Shown piece after piece: positions 11,201 to 23,182 of a stretch of 64,000 nucleotides of DNA (position 1 is its first letter; every line of letters starts with the position of its first letter). A program made the translations under genes and the position numbers. The stretch is taken from assembly GCA_003415625.1 (NCBI GenBank), contig PYIU01000002.1, positions 7,564,001 to 7,628,000 of the forward strand. Direction: 5' to 3'. The DNA comes from Aquanectria penicillioides (taxonomy: Eukaryota > Ascomycota > Sordariomycetes > Hypocreales > Nectriaceae). The notes below the pieces were generated by a model. The model was given only the letters and a program-made list of their open reading frames with translations, did no database searches and had not been told where the DNA came from.

Positions 11201-13107
11201 CTACGCCTCCTCCACCTTGGAAAACTGAGCTTGCATAGTTGCCATGATGGTTTCTGCATTCCTAGATTGAAGTGACTTCTTGACCGGATTCGGGGCTTCA
11301 AATACCTCATTGAGCTCTTCAAGTGTCCGATCCTTGGTCTCCGGGAAGAAGAAGTAGATGAATGCTGCCTCAAAAAGATCCCAGAACACGAAAACGAGAT
11401 AAAAGTAGTATCCAATTTTCTCAAAGGCAGGACCAGACGAATATGCGAGAACCAGAGAAATGCAGCTGGAAGCAAAGTTTCCGACAGCGGTACCCTTTGC
11501 TCGGGTCGAGGTTGTGAGGGTTTCAGCAATATACATACTCTGTTGAGCAGTCCAGCCGACGGAGAAGACCACGCCGAACAGAAAGACAAATGCTATTGTG
11601 GTATTTGCCGCGTGAGTGTTCTGTGGGTCGTTGACAGCAAGACTGGAGGTTCCGGTGATGACTGCAAAAATGATAGAACAACCAATCACACTATAGATAA
11701 GCAGCGGCCTACGACCAACGCGATCAGTCAGGCGGGCGCCGATGAGAGAGCCAAGCAGACCGATGACACTGTTTGATGCGTTTAGAGCTAATACCTTCTT
11801 TTCTTCCACGATGCCGGCTGTGTTCATCATCGTAACCAGATAGTAGCTCGACAGCGAGTTTCCTGAAGCTTGACCCATGATGGCCATCCCCAGCACGCAG
11901 ATGAGACGTCGGCGGTTGCTATGTGAGCTCCAAAGCTCACGGTAGTCCCACCACCTTTTATCAGACGCTTCAGTTGAGATTTGAGCCACCATCTCTTTCA
12001 TCTGCAACTGAACGATTGGGTGATCAACCGAGCCTTCACCGTGTAGCTTGGCCAAAATGGCAGCCGCCTGGTCGTGCTTGTCATTTGCAATGAGCCATCG
12101 GGGCTATAAAATCAAATGTCAGTGAGTATTCTACTTAGTAATGTTGCAAATACTCAGACATACTGATTCCGGAAGGAAAAATACAAAGATGACCACAATA
12201 CCAGATGTGACGAGTTGGATCCATACCGGAACTCTCCAGCTATCATCTGAATCGATAAACGCGCTGCCATATACCGCCCAGCCAGAGATGATTGCTCCTA
12301 CAGGCCTGTAATCTATGAGATGACTTGAAGTAGTCGTTTGTTGGAGCATACATACCACATGCAGTTATAAAATCCGGTTAGAGTCCCCCGCCACTATATC
12401 AATGTTAACTTATTGCTCCAAGTTCATCTGTTGCGGACAAAATGTGGCGACGCACACTTGGGTGGGCCAGTTCGCTCACGTAGGTTGGTGCTGCGATACA
12501 ACAGTATGATACGCCGAATCCAAGTAAAAACCGACCACCCATGAATTGTGCCAGTGTATGGCTGGTGGCTCTTTGAAGTATGTTAGCGAGACACGAGGCT
12601 TGATTAATATTGCGATACTAACTGCACGCATGTACCAATAATGATAATCACTGCACCAGCAAACATTCCTGCGCGGCGTCCAATAAGGTCGGTTGCGAAA
12701 GGCACTGTTGGCGCCGCTGCGATGCTACCAACATTATAAATCATGAAGACGATGCCTGTAGAGGAACCCGCAGTTGTCCTGTATGGTTTGATTTCTTTAG
12801 CTGCTTGATCAAACTTTATATGTCATCGGTCCCTCGAAAACAAGCCATCTTACATGTTAAAGGTTCGTTGGTAAGATGTCATGCCATTCAGGCCACCCAT
12901 TAAGCTACCGTCATACCCATTGAGGCAGCCACAGGCGTACGCAACGAAAAGAATGGCGTAAAGCCGAAACATGGAGGCTGTCCATGGCGAGTACTTTTTG
13001 TTTTCGACCTCATGAGCGATTTCGACGGCGATCTCGATGGGCACGGCCTCGCCTGCCATGTTTCTCTTAAGATCTTTATCCTTCTCGTGAGGAGCAGGGT
13101 CACTCAT
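11201..13107 (-). CDS. MFS sugar porter (lactose permease / hexose transporter type)
   Basis: Six exons (13107-12854, 12778-12623, 12570-12456, 12393-12356, 12305-12164, 12103-11201) join in frame to 535 aa. The five introns are 50-75 bp with GTAAGA, GTTAGT, GTGCGT, GTATGT and GTATGT donors. The protein is a 12-helix sugar:H+ symporter of the plasma membrane. Signatures: [13 protein letters not shown] in helix 1, the cytoplasmic-loop motif [17 protein letters not shown] after helix 6, DRVGRRPLL in the second half, and [11 protein letters not shown] after helix 12. The N-terminal ~35 residues are hydrophilic ([11 protein letters not shown]), as usual. Frame and length fit the family, so it is intact. 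Substrate cannot be read; the SCWTAQQ-type helix 10 region resembles the lactose/cellodextrin permease branch, which is inference. Confidence 0.9.
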
Positions 13108-15459
13108 GTTATCGAGGAAATTTCCGGCCTTTGATTTGCGCTAGGAAGTTTCCAAGTTAGGAGGAGAAGCTTGGTCGAAGATGTTGTGTTCCGGGCGCCA
13201 TATTCTGGGGTTCGTTCCAAGAAATGAGAGAGCGAGCGAGAGGCCCAAGCCTCGCCATTTATAATCATCAAATGCGGCACGGATCCAAAGGTCGTAATGG
13301 ACCAATTGTTACATCAACCATCATGCGCCATTTTGGTCTCTCCATATTGGAGCCAAGTGCCACCACATTGAGCATAGGCTTGCAACTCCGATGACTGCCA
13401 AGCGGGAGGTTTGGGGACCCTAGTAATGGAATTGTCCTCAATCAGGTCTACGACAAGAGGTCGGACGTATATGCATTCTCAGTTTACTGCGGATTCGGGG
13501 ATTGGCAGGGAAGTTCAACAGTAGAAATGGAAAGATCTGCGGGGAAAGTGTGTCTTGTGATCAACCATATTTCATGTTCAAAATCGTCAAGTTAGGTCCG
13601 GCTCCGATATCCCCGGTAGCGCACCAATGGTCTTGCTATATTAATGGGCATTATGTGGAGTTTAGTAACACTGGGTTGATAGTATCATCGGCGGGGTAGT
13701 TTCTGAACAAGGGATGACCAACGCGCATAACCAAAAGCTACCCTATGTTTTCAGCAGGGGTTTTCTTGACAGATTAATGACTTGGCATTGAGTGGGACGC
13801 ACCCGATGTATTGCATTGGTCACTGATTTTAACGACGTGGCCGACGTGAAGAGCACGTGAAGAGCATAGAAGAAGGATCGATCATGATGGTATAGAATCC
13901 GTTGACGTGGAAGCAGGACATGTGATACCCGGATCTCGACATTAAGAGTTTCCTATGTCGTGCAAGAGTCGGAGCTGACGCTGCTTTTACCTGAGGTGAC
14001 TGAATGGTCCCTTCGCTAGGTTTTAACAGAATGCAGTAAAAACAATCTCCCCTTTACTATATACACTGCCATTAAAGGCAATAGATACTAAATCCAACTC
14101 CAGTATTTTGTTGGTAGAAGGGGACACTGGCCAAAACACGCACCCTACTCAGAAGGGTATAGGGTAAGCAGATTCGGCGACAACCGAATAGCCTATCCAA
14201 GCAGCTGCAAACAACTTAGAAGAGTGTTAGAGCATCTGATCAGAAGCCGGAGAGTGCGCCTTAAAGAAAAGAAGAAAAGAATATAAAGCGAAAAGTCGTA
14301 AAAGGGATATCATAGGGGCTGCACCGGGACTTCAATAGAGTCCAAATGCAAGGAATTCAGGACTTCAAAAATAAGAACTAGTTGGAGAAAACTGCCTGTT
14401 CATTCCCTATGTCTCTGTGGCCCCTTTTATCTTCCTTGACCAACCCGACGACAGATTGATCCACAATACCCTAGACCCCAACTCAGTAGCGTTTTAAGCT
14501 TTGTTTCGTACTTTATCACTATCATAGCGCTAGCTGCTGCCAGTCTCTACCTCAGCGTCTGCAATGTAACAAGGATTTATCCCAATAGCTCTGGGAACGA
14601 GCACCTCTCGCCAACATCATGCCACTCATAGGTTTCATGGAGAATGCGCTCGAATCAGCCTTGTTGCTTCATCCAGTCTACGAGTCAGGTAGTCACACGA
14701 AACGACCAAGATGTGCCTATTCAGCATCGCCATTTGAATCAGCTAACGGATGGATGATAAGCAAGTACACTTCGCTTCCATTTCCCGGATGACCGCCCTA
14801 TATTTGTAGGGAAAGTTATGAGAAATCGCGCCCCACGCCTAATAATCAGGTTACTCTTTTTCGTTCTCAAGGTTTTGAAAAGACGAAGGAAGCCTAAGCC
14901 ACACTTCAGCCCGCTGGTCGCTGACCAACCTTCCGGAATTTATTGGTGAAACTATCATTAAAGGACTTTTTTTCATTGTTTTTTCAGTTCATGGTGACAC
15001 TAGATGGATATCTAGAGCACTTGAGATACACATTTATGTGTACAATCTACGATCTTCTGGTATTCAATGAATTAGAACTTGGAAAGTGGTATGAGCAGAG
15101 GAACTTCATCCAAACATGCATTCCAGTCATACTATGGTAGCTGAAAAAAAAGCCTCTTAGCAAGAAATCGGCTTCCATCCCTAAGCTAAGCCATTGCAAG
15201 TTAACCAAAGAGACCCTTGTGAATGGCATTAATGGCTGGGAGATCAAGGTCTTCATTAAGAAGCCCCTAGATTGGAGCGATTAGGCATTTGTTCTTATAC
15301 CTATGCGAAAATTTAGTTTTGTAGTAGTTTACCTTTTAATAAACAACAAGTCTTCTTAAACCTCTACATTTTCTTTCATAAGGTGGTCAGTCAAGGCAGT
15401 AAAACGGCATGAGTAGCTCTTCTGCATGCAAATCATTGTCATTCTGAATACCGTATTTC
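13108..15459. other. long intergenic region, 2.35 kb
   Basis: Starts with the promoter of the sugar transporter gene. Between 13.5 and 15.4 kb I see only short chance ORFs and A/T-rich stretches, and no recognisable gene, repeat or RNA. Confidence 0.4.
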
Positions 15460-16235
15460 TCAAAAAAAAATATACCTCTGATCCGCTGCATTAAATAACT
15501 CCGAGAGTGGAGATCCAACATTGATTGTCCCAGAATTATGTGCAAATGGTAGGGTGTGGTTCTTACCGTCAAAGGTGGTAGTGTAGTTATCACCTGTCTT
15601 CTTATCATCCTCCTTCGGAGTAAGCTCTTGAACCCACCTCTGCAACTCTTCTGCAATCTCAATAAAAAGAGGATCTTTGTGATTTTCAATCTCCACCATG
15701 CCTTGATGAGTAGCGTCTAAGCCGATAAGGTTCAGGGTTGTCAGGAATTGTGACTGCCCTTTCATTGGCAACTATCAACTTGCCAGCTCGCACGAGAGCC
15801 TCAATTATGGTCAGCTTGTCATATCCCTACCCTAGAGCTAGAGCAGGAACGTACTCCTTCACACACCAGTCCGCCGATGCTGTGAGCAAACTGACCGCTC
15901 TCTCCTTAGTTCTTAGTTCGCCGACTTGGTCGAGGGAGCTCCTTGCATAAGTATCGATTTCGTTGTCCTCCTGGTTCGCCCAAAACTTCTCGAGCTCTGC
16001 ATTGTAGTTGAATAGAGCGATTCTGGCCTGAGGGATCACGGAGGGAAGAATGTCTTTGGGCCAGCAAATGGAGATACCGTCTATGTTATACGTCCATAGC
16101 TGCTCATGAAACCAACCGTGAACAACCAATATTCTGTTCGAATATCAGTCAACTACCGCTTGACGAGATGTATCTAGTGATATTAACTCACTACGTTATG
16201 GCGTTTGGCGGATCAGATATCACTGAAATTGACAT
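15460..16235 (-). pseudogene. SesB-like serine esterase, decayed, with C-terminal amyloid-type motif
   Basis: Exon 1 is 16235-16195 and a 61-bp intron leads into ILVVHGWFHEQLWTYNIDG and WPKDILPSVIPQARIALFNY, the start of the SesB-type alpha/beta hydrolase found at the N terminus of fungal NLR-like receptors or as a stand-alone effector. A frame break follows: FAHSIGGLVC, the nucleophile elbow, is read in another frame. Most of the catalytic core is then missing. The sequence resumes at GLDATHQGMVEIENHKDP and EIAEELQRWVQEL, the family's last helix. The tail NYTTTFDGKN-HTLPFAHNSGTINVGS is N/G-rich and resembles the short prion-like motifs that pair effector and receptor. At least two frame changes plus a core deletion make it dead. 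It is head-to-head with the HeLo-like gene, whose tail has a similar motif. Confidence 0.65.
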
Positions 16236-16736
16236 TTTGTGATGATATGCATTGAGCACGTCTTTTTGGGGCAATAGCGAAAATATCATGTGAATATATG
16301 TATCTCTGTCCATAGCTCTAAGCAGGGGCTAAAAGCTCAGCTGCACAAGGCTTCTTCCCTTATGTAAGTTTGGGCAAAATCAACCCAGAAACCCTTGCAA
16401 GTGGCCACGCGCTGCAGGTGTTATTGGCCTGTTCGCTGAGTTTCAAGCCAGTCTTCCGCGCTTGCGCGCCTTCTGCAGACGGCTGGTTCCTAGGCGGCCA
16501 ATGCAAGGATGGGAGCTAGCTACATTGCTCGCTCAGTTGTAGCCGAACCAACAGCTCAAGGATGGTTACGGAGTCTCAGACTGAGACAATCTCTCCCTAT
16601 TATATGTGATTGGCTGATATGCCGGCATCGCCGCCTACTTCCGCCTTCAAAAAGAGGGGTCATCATAATGTGTTTACCCAAAATCTGGTTGAACTGCAAT
16701 TTTGTGCTTCTCATCGGGTTTGTTACTCTTGCTCTT
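16236..16736. promoter_or_regulatory. shared divergent promoter region
   Basis: A 500-bp gap between the two head-to-head cell-death-type genes. Divergent starts at 16235 and 16737 imply a shared regulatory region. No specific site identified. Confidence 0.35.
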
Positions 16737-17647
16737 ATGGCGGAACCCTTAACAATCGGTGCGGGTGTCGTGGGCGTGGTCCAACCTGCGTTGCATCGCA
16801 TCCGGCTACTAATACAGGACATCACACACATCAAAGATGAGCCAAGAACGCTCCAAGATCTGAAATCAAATCTGCAGCTTGTCGAAAAAGCCCTTCAATC
16901 TGTCAAATCAATCAGTGGTGAACAGTGGGCCTTTCTAAGCGAGCCTGCCATCGACCATGCCAAAGCCACCATCAGCAGTTGCAACGCGACATGCAGCACT
17001 TTCAATCAGATTGTCAAGAAATGGGCAAGTTCCACCGATGAAAAGCTTTCGCGCATAGAAAGAAGCATAATCGGGCTTTTTAAGCAAGACGACATCAAAT
17101 CCATGTCTCAAAAGCCCCAAAATTGTCAACTTACTCTAACCTCCGTTGTTACCATCGCGACCTTGTATGGTTTTGCCCAAAACCTTGGTCATGGATCTTT
17201 GAGAGACAGCTCAATATTTCAAGAACCAAAATTCTATTCAGGAAGCTGAGATGGCTCAAGATGTGAAGACGATGCTGCCATCCAGACAAAGTCAAATCAC
17301 CAGCTCTATCACGACTGTGGATCAGCGTTTAATCGAGATAGAGAGCCGTTTAAAAGACGCGCCTTGCAATGATTCCATTGCAGTTTTCCAGAACGAACAA
17401 CAGTTGGAGCAAGAAACCGATAAAGTCCTTCATTAGATCAGCGAGGAACGGGAGGCTCTAGGAGCTGTCCATCTGCGACTCCAGGGTATGTTAGGGAAAG
17501 TCCAAGAGATGGGGTTGACAACGGAGAAAAAAAAAGGAAATTACCAATGAAAATATATAATATGTGCAGTTTAGGGCTAACAATCAAGGGATGCAGTTTA
17601 TGGTGAATGAGGGTACGATGAATGTCGAGTTTGGTGGCCGGAAGTAG
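16737..17647 (+). pseudogene. HeLo-like (fungal N-terminal STAND domain) protein, decayed
   Basis: From ATG 16737 the first 170 residues match the fungal HeLo-like N-terminal domain: MAEPLTIGAGVVGVVQPALH, DLKSNLQLVEKALQSV, ATISSCNATCSTFNQIV, RSIIGLFKQDDIKSMSQ and CQLTLTSVVTIATLYG. Such domains form membrane-disrupting helical bundles in fungal cell-death effectors. A one-base shift near 17180-17220 moves the frame to IQEAEMAQDVKTML..TTVDQRLIEIESRL. A TAG (17434-17436) then replaces an expected Gln before ISEEREAL, and an A9 tract (17524-17532) precedes another shift and a TAA. The end, VQFRANNQGMQF and VNEGTMNVEFGGRK (17564-17647), is an N/G-rich motif of the kind that forms prion-like folds. 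The stops fit C-to-T changes at CAG or CAA. Domain call is firm, function inferred. Confidence 0.75.
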
Positions 17648-18783
17648 ACCACACAAACTACAGCATGTGGTCTTGCAACAATAATTTTTAACAGCTACTC
17701 ACCACAAGGGTGCCTTCTACATAATATTATATTATTGAATATTGAAATTATTTATGTGTCCTCCAATCACTTATTTCTTTGACCCGATGCCTTGCTGCAG
17801 GCGCAGCTATATTACATCATTTCCTCTCCACGCAATCCATGACTCATCGGAACTTAGGACATATTCATGTGTCTCGCCTAGCCCTTTGATTAAGAAATGA
17901 TCATTTAATGATTCCACTCGACATTTCTCAGATGTCAATCCATATGGATGATTCTCCCAGCAGGGAGGATTCTGTGTCGCCTAGGAACTGTCCAAGAATA
18001 GAGTTGCTCGACTCGAAAATGGAGCTGACAAAACCCAAGAGACCTGATAATTTTGAGACCGCTAAAACTCATGAAGCCCCTTCCATTGTGTGATGACCAC
18101 CTAACTCTTTTTTCTATCTCGCTGAGAACTTTCTCCAAGCGAACTATTGCCTACTCAGTACAATTACAACTAGGAACTGGATGAGGTCCTTCGCATCTTT
18201 CAGCAGAGAGGTGATACTTTGGATAACTTTGAAGATTTTATCTGAGTCCTGGCTAAAAAAAAATGTCGGATCTCAACGTCCTGTCCTTTTTCATTGCTGT
18301 CATCTATATAATGAACCACTTTTTCGACTATTTCCCACAATATTGACTTCTGCCCGACCGAACCGGTATCGGTAGGACTCAATTTGTTGGTTTAAATTCC
18401 TTGGTTTAGCTAGGGTCCTCGTCTAAATTCTCAATTGTGGCTTTGATCGGTTATGCAGCCTTTGTTATCTAATGGTTCCTAGACCCTAGGACCTGTATCG
18501 TAAGCAGTTAGGGTTCAACCAGGATTCCTTTTGCGAGCCAATGAAAGCACCAACCAATACTATCGCCTGGTTACTTCCTGGAAAACTCGAACGTTACCCG
18601 GAACCAACACTGCACGAAGCTGCATACAGTCACATCAAGGCCCTGCTCAAGGCTCAATCGTAAGATACCGTATGAGAATCGCTGCTCCTTGTCTGGTAGA
18701 ATAAAGAGGGGTCATGCGCCATTTTCACCCACAATTTCGTTGCTTCTGCACCTGCAGCAATTCTTTCAAGCATATAATTCAAT
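17648..18783. other. intergenic, 1.1 kb
   Basis: Between the HeLo-like relic and methyltransferase 1. A 40-codon ORF at 18541-18663 has no recognised family. The last ~150 bp should be the methyltransferase promoter. Confidence 0.4.
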
Positions 18784-20194
18784 ATGTGTGAGCTCAACGA
18801 AGACACAGCCGTAGCTCCTTTGAGACCAGAGGATGATGCAGCTGGTGATTCAGGTGTAGATGACGTAAGTTCTAGCCTCAGATATGTCGATTACGCTGAC
18901 CCGTCCTCTAGGTTTCACAAGATGGATTGTCGACTGCATCGATAACAACGAGTATATTAGAATATCGCCGAGAGAATGGCAGAAGATATCATTCATACCA
19001 CTCTGGGAGTACGTACCCAAAATTTCCTGTCTATTTTTCTTTACTAATATCGCTGACTAGAGTATCTGCTTCCAAATGACGAGGTGCGTAAAGAATTAGT
19101 GCAGAAACTAATGGCTTACGCTGACAGATAACAGTCTGAACAAGAGAGGCTAGGTAAGCTCCGCGGTGCGCTTTCAAGGTCCCCAGCTGACACCTAGTTG
19201 ACATTTCTCATCAACTTTGGCTCCTGCTTAATGATCACAAACTGTTCGAAGCTCCCGTGGCGAAACCCAAGAGGATTCTTGACGTTGGTACAGGAACCGG
19301 AATTTGGTCTATAGATGTCGGTATGTGTCTCACTACGGCACCCAAGTGAGTTAGCTGTTAACTTTGGTAAAGCGGATGAGCATCCAGAGGCTCAGATTAT
19401 CGGTGTGGACCTTAGCCCAATCCAACCAAGCTTGTAAGCCTTCCCGCTATCTAAATTCTCTCCACAATGCTAATGCTGCCACAGAGTTCCTCCAAACTGC
19501 ACTTTTGAAGTGGATGATGTCGAGAAAGGATGGACGTTCACAAGTCCATTTGACTTTATCTTCATGCGAAGCATGATCGGGAGCTTCGCAAATTGGCCCC
19601 ATGTAATAAGTGAAGCATACAAGTATGTTTTACAGGGCACGGTCATGCAAATGCTGACAAAGGGACTGCTAGAAATCTCGAACCCGGTGGATACATTGAG
19701 ATTCAAGACAATCGATACCCACTTGCTAGTGAAGACGGTACAACCAAAGACACTGACGTCTTCAAATGGTCAGAATTCCTAATTGAATCTGCTGACAATA
19801 TTGGACGGTCTATTACTGTTGCCTCTAAGTTCAAGTCAATGCTTGAGGAGGCAGGTTTCGTTGACGTCAAGGAGATGAAAAAGAAGTTCCCTATGAATTC
19901 CTGGCCGACAGACGAAAGAGATAGGCTCCTAGGTCAATGGTGTTACTTCATGCTTAGCTCTGGCATTGAAGGAATCTCAATGGGACTGCTCACTCACGGC
20001 CTAGGCTGGTCCGCCGACCGTGTTCACGTTTTCTTGTCGAAGGTCAGGAAAGACCTCGCAAATAAGAAAATTCATGGCCATTGGCCCGCGTATGTTTATT
20101 CTGCAATGAACATAATAGACATAGAAGTAACTGACAGACAAACAGATATGTTGTATATGGACGGAAGCCTGATACTGTGGATAAAAAAGAATAG
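18784..20194 (+). CDS. LaeA-like S-adenosylmethionine methyltransferase 1
   Basis: Nine exons (18784-18864, 18912-19008, 19061-19083, 19135-19153, 19198-19320, 19373-19433, 19485-19622, 19673-20089, 20146-20194) join without a stop to 335 aa. The fungal TAM-domain/LaeA-like methyltransferase family is clear from YRRENGRRYHSY, the SAM-binding motif I LDVGTGTGIW (residues 101-110), DEHPEAQIIGVDLSPIQPS, VPPNCTFEVDDVEKGWTF and RSMIGSFANWP. Also present are LEPGGYIEIQDNRYP, LEEAGFVDVKEM, RKDLANKKIHGHWP and the usual end VVYGRKP. Exons 3 and 4 are only 23 and 19 nt. Members include the global regulator LaeA and many paralogues linked to secondary metabolism. The methyl acceptor is unknown. It is intact although both neighbours are dead. 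Confidence 0.88.
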
Positions 20195-20868
20195 CTTAAA
20201 TCCGGTAGTTGTTTCTGCAGCTCAACTAGAAATACAAGTATGAAGCTACTTTGTGGTAGGCTATCTCTTTCAATATTTTGGCCTTGGCCTTGGAGAATTG
20301 CTGCGGTTTTATTGTGTTTATTGACTGAGGCTGTCGGAAGCGACTCACTACCGTCCCGGAAATTTACGTAGTGCGTTAACTTTGTGAACTACTAAGGGGG
20401 ATAGAATCTGTCATGGGAGAAAGGCCGGTTTAGAGATCCCCCCAAGTAAGGGAAACGTAGGCTTTTGTCAAGGAAGAAATATCACGCCCATCTGTTCATA
20501 ATGATGTCAACACGATAACTTAAGGTGCAGTCTATAAAAAAAGAGAAAAAAGTAATAACCCAAATGCGATGCTATTACTGGCCATTTGGGCCGAACGCGT
20601 GATTATGGTATCCCTTCTGTTTCAACCGGTAACCTAATATTTTGTCACGCTGTCTGAGCTGGACTTGCTAAGCCACCTTGGGAGGCTGAGCCTGACCCAA
20701 AATGTGTTAGATGGTTACACTTCTCGAACGCCACATTTGGTATCAGGATGTTTTTTTTTCAGTAGCGTTATGCGCGTTGTATCAACATATAAACGTAGAG
20801 AGGCAGCCTCATTACACGAAGCGTGCCCTTTTCTTCAATGAACCCCTCATCGCTTCAACCTGATTTCA
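20195..20868. other. intergenic, 670 bp
   Basis: Between methyltransferase 1 and the HET relic. Apart from the MITE remnant at 20394-20445 no feature is recognised. Confidence 0.4.
20394..20445. mobile_element. internally deleted MITE remnant
   Basis: AATCTGTCA..GAAAGG.CGGTTTAGAGATCCCCCC is nearly identical to the right end of the MITE at 33175-33499, and the left side begins with a TAAGGGGGAT end like that element's left terminus. Only about 50 bp remain, so this is a deleted copy of the same family. Confidence 0.65.
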
Positions 20869-23182
20869 ATGGCACAATTCCCTAAGTACCGCTACACACC
20901 ACTGGCAGATCCCTATGACATCCTCCTAGTGACAATTCTGGCGCATTTATTAACGACCCCATTGCTGTCGAGGTTAAACATGTGCTACTGGTCCCCGTAG
21001 GCGTGAGAGATCATGCTCAACGCCCCACGTTTGAGGACATGAGAAAAACGACTCCCTCGGGATGGGAAGCATGCGAAAGAATTGATGGAAGGGTAGTTTT
21101 CAGCTCTCCACCCCATACATTTTCGGTTCATCCAGATCCAAAGCACCATAAGTACGACTTCTCTCAGGCCCAGGGGGTTAGATAGTCTTCAATTCAGTAT
21201 GGAGCCTTGTCGTGCACCTGGGGTCCTCCAATGTTAGAGGACATACATATGCGAAAAAGCACACTTGAAGTGGCTCATAATCCTGATACATCTCAAGTGG
21301 ATGAATCACGGCCCAAATTGCAGGCTTCTGGCGACAGAATAAACTCTATGTGCAGGCAAATAGCAGAGTCCCAGCTGGATCGAGGATTCCACCGACTTGA
21401 TGTGCGAAGAAATCTTGCCGAGCCCTTGCGATATCTCCGGTACACTGATGTGCCACGTGCAATGTGGATTGATTCTATTTGCATCGACCAAAATAACACT
21501 ACCGAGAGGAATCAGCAGGTTTCGAGGATGGGGACCATTTTCTCACTCGCCACTCGTGTTGTTGCCTGGCTTGGACCCGGGCTTCCCGGATGTGATGGTG
21601 CATTTGCACAGTTGAGCGATGATGGAACGCAGCTGGAATTCACTCGCAATGGGCGGATTCTACCGTCGCCCAATTGTGAAAACCAAAAATACCGAGATAC
21701 TCATGTGCCTGTGCAGTACGAAGACTATGTCTGGGATGCAATCACCGAGGTAGCCTCCAGGCCATGGTTTAAGAGAGCTTGGATTTTGCAGGAAATCCAG
21801 CTCTCCAGCATCAATCCAATCATAAAATGCGGCGATGCTGAGATAGCTTGGTCATTATTTCGTCGGGCTCTGAATTGTTTACGCAATAAGCACGAAGGCG
21901 TCCCTCAACACGTTCGCGACACTTGGTGCTCTGTGCTCAGAACTCGCGACTATGATTTGGCAGGAAACTTTGAAAACTTCCTCAGATATCACCACGATCG
22001 TCCTTGCGAAGATGGGAGAGACCACATATATGCTTTGGGGGGGTTTGCGCCCCTTACATATTGAAATTTCTGCGCGTTGATTGAAACAAGGATGAGATGG
22101 ATGTCTTCAAAAACTCCTCGTATGCGCTCAAATGAGCCACCGCCTCGTTTTCCTCCAATTTTGCGGGACATTGGATAAAGCGCCGATGCAATAGCGCATG
22201 TCCTGGGTCCCGGATTGGTCCACGAGCTGAGCCTACACCGTCGCTCCACGGCTTGGTTTCTGGGCGAGTGGCATCTCCGCGTCATGCCACACACTTATTT
22301 CTCCTGACAAACTAGCTGTTCATGGACTTTCAGTTGTTGTAGTATCCCAGATTACTGATACATGCTTCAACAGAATGGGGGGTGTATGGGAATACGTAAA
22401 GCACAAGATCCACTCTCTCTGCAGAAAAGGAAGTATCCGTCAGGGGGTACGATCCTTGGTGCCTACTTAAACATAGTCTTAGCGGGATTTCAAGACGAGA
22501 GGGGTCCTGGACTAGGAAATCCTCCTTTAGCTGCGCTAAGAACTGCAGCAACATCGGGTTGCATTAAATCTTTCTCTGACAGCACGACCTCTTGGTGGTG
22601 AAATCGTGTAATCAAGTGGTTAAAGGGTAGCAGGATATTTTTTACTCGAGAAGGGTACCTCGGAAGTTGCAAAGCTGGCCAACTGCGTCCAGGTGAGTTG
22701 GCCGTTACGAGAAAAACAGGCGACGCAATAATTAATAGCTAAAATCTAATATAGGCGATAAAATATTCATCGTACTGGGATGTAAATCCCCCGTGATACT
22801 AAGACCGACTATTGAAAATACGTATCAAGTTGTTGGAGAATGCTACTTGCATGGTATCATGGATGGAGAGGCCTTCTTAGGTCCTTTACCAAAGGCATGT
22901 CGAATTTACATACAACCGGGACCAAGCGGAGGCTACGAATGGATGCCCACGTATGTGAAGGAAGGAGTGGAATCTAGGCGGAACCAAGGTCCCCGTTTGG
23001 AGAGTGTCCCCCTCCCCCAAGTGCGGGAGTCTATAGAGTGGGAATGGACACAAGAAGACCCTAAAGATTGCAGGAAATATCGGCATAGCACGACGGGCGA
23101 GACCATCAATTCAAATCCTCGAATGTTCCCCAAAGCCTTAAGAGAACACGGAATTTGGGTAGAGAGTATTGTCTTGGAGTAA
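20869..23182 (+). pseudogene. HET-domain (heterokaryon incompatibility) protein, decayed
   Basis: Begins MAQFPKYRYTPLADPYDI. A frame break follows near 20937 before NDPIAVEVKHV. A TAG at 21183-21185 interrupts just before QYGALSCTWG, the conserved start of the HET domain (usually YxALSYxWG). The 285-codon open stretch 21207-22064 carries AMWIDSICIDQNNTTERNQQ, VVAWLGPG and RAWILQEI, the other HET signatures. After a break at the C-terminal side (YALGGFAP) the remainder is scattered over frames: WVPDWST (about 22200), LAVHGLSVVVVS, then FFTREGYLGSC, an intron, GDKIFIVLGCKSPVILRP and ECYLHGIMDGEAFLGPLP, ending at TAA 23180-23182. HET proteins trigger cell death on contact with genetically different strains. 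Intact length would be about 700 residues. The domain is certain, loss of function very likely. Confidence 0.85.
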
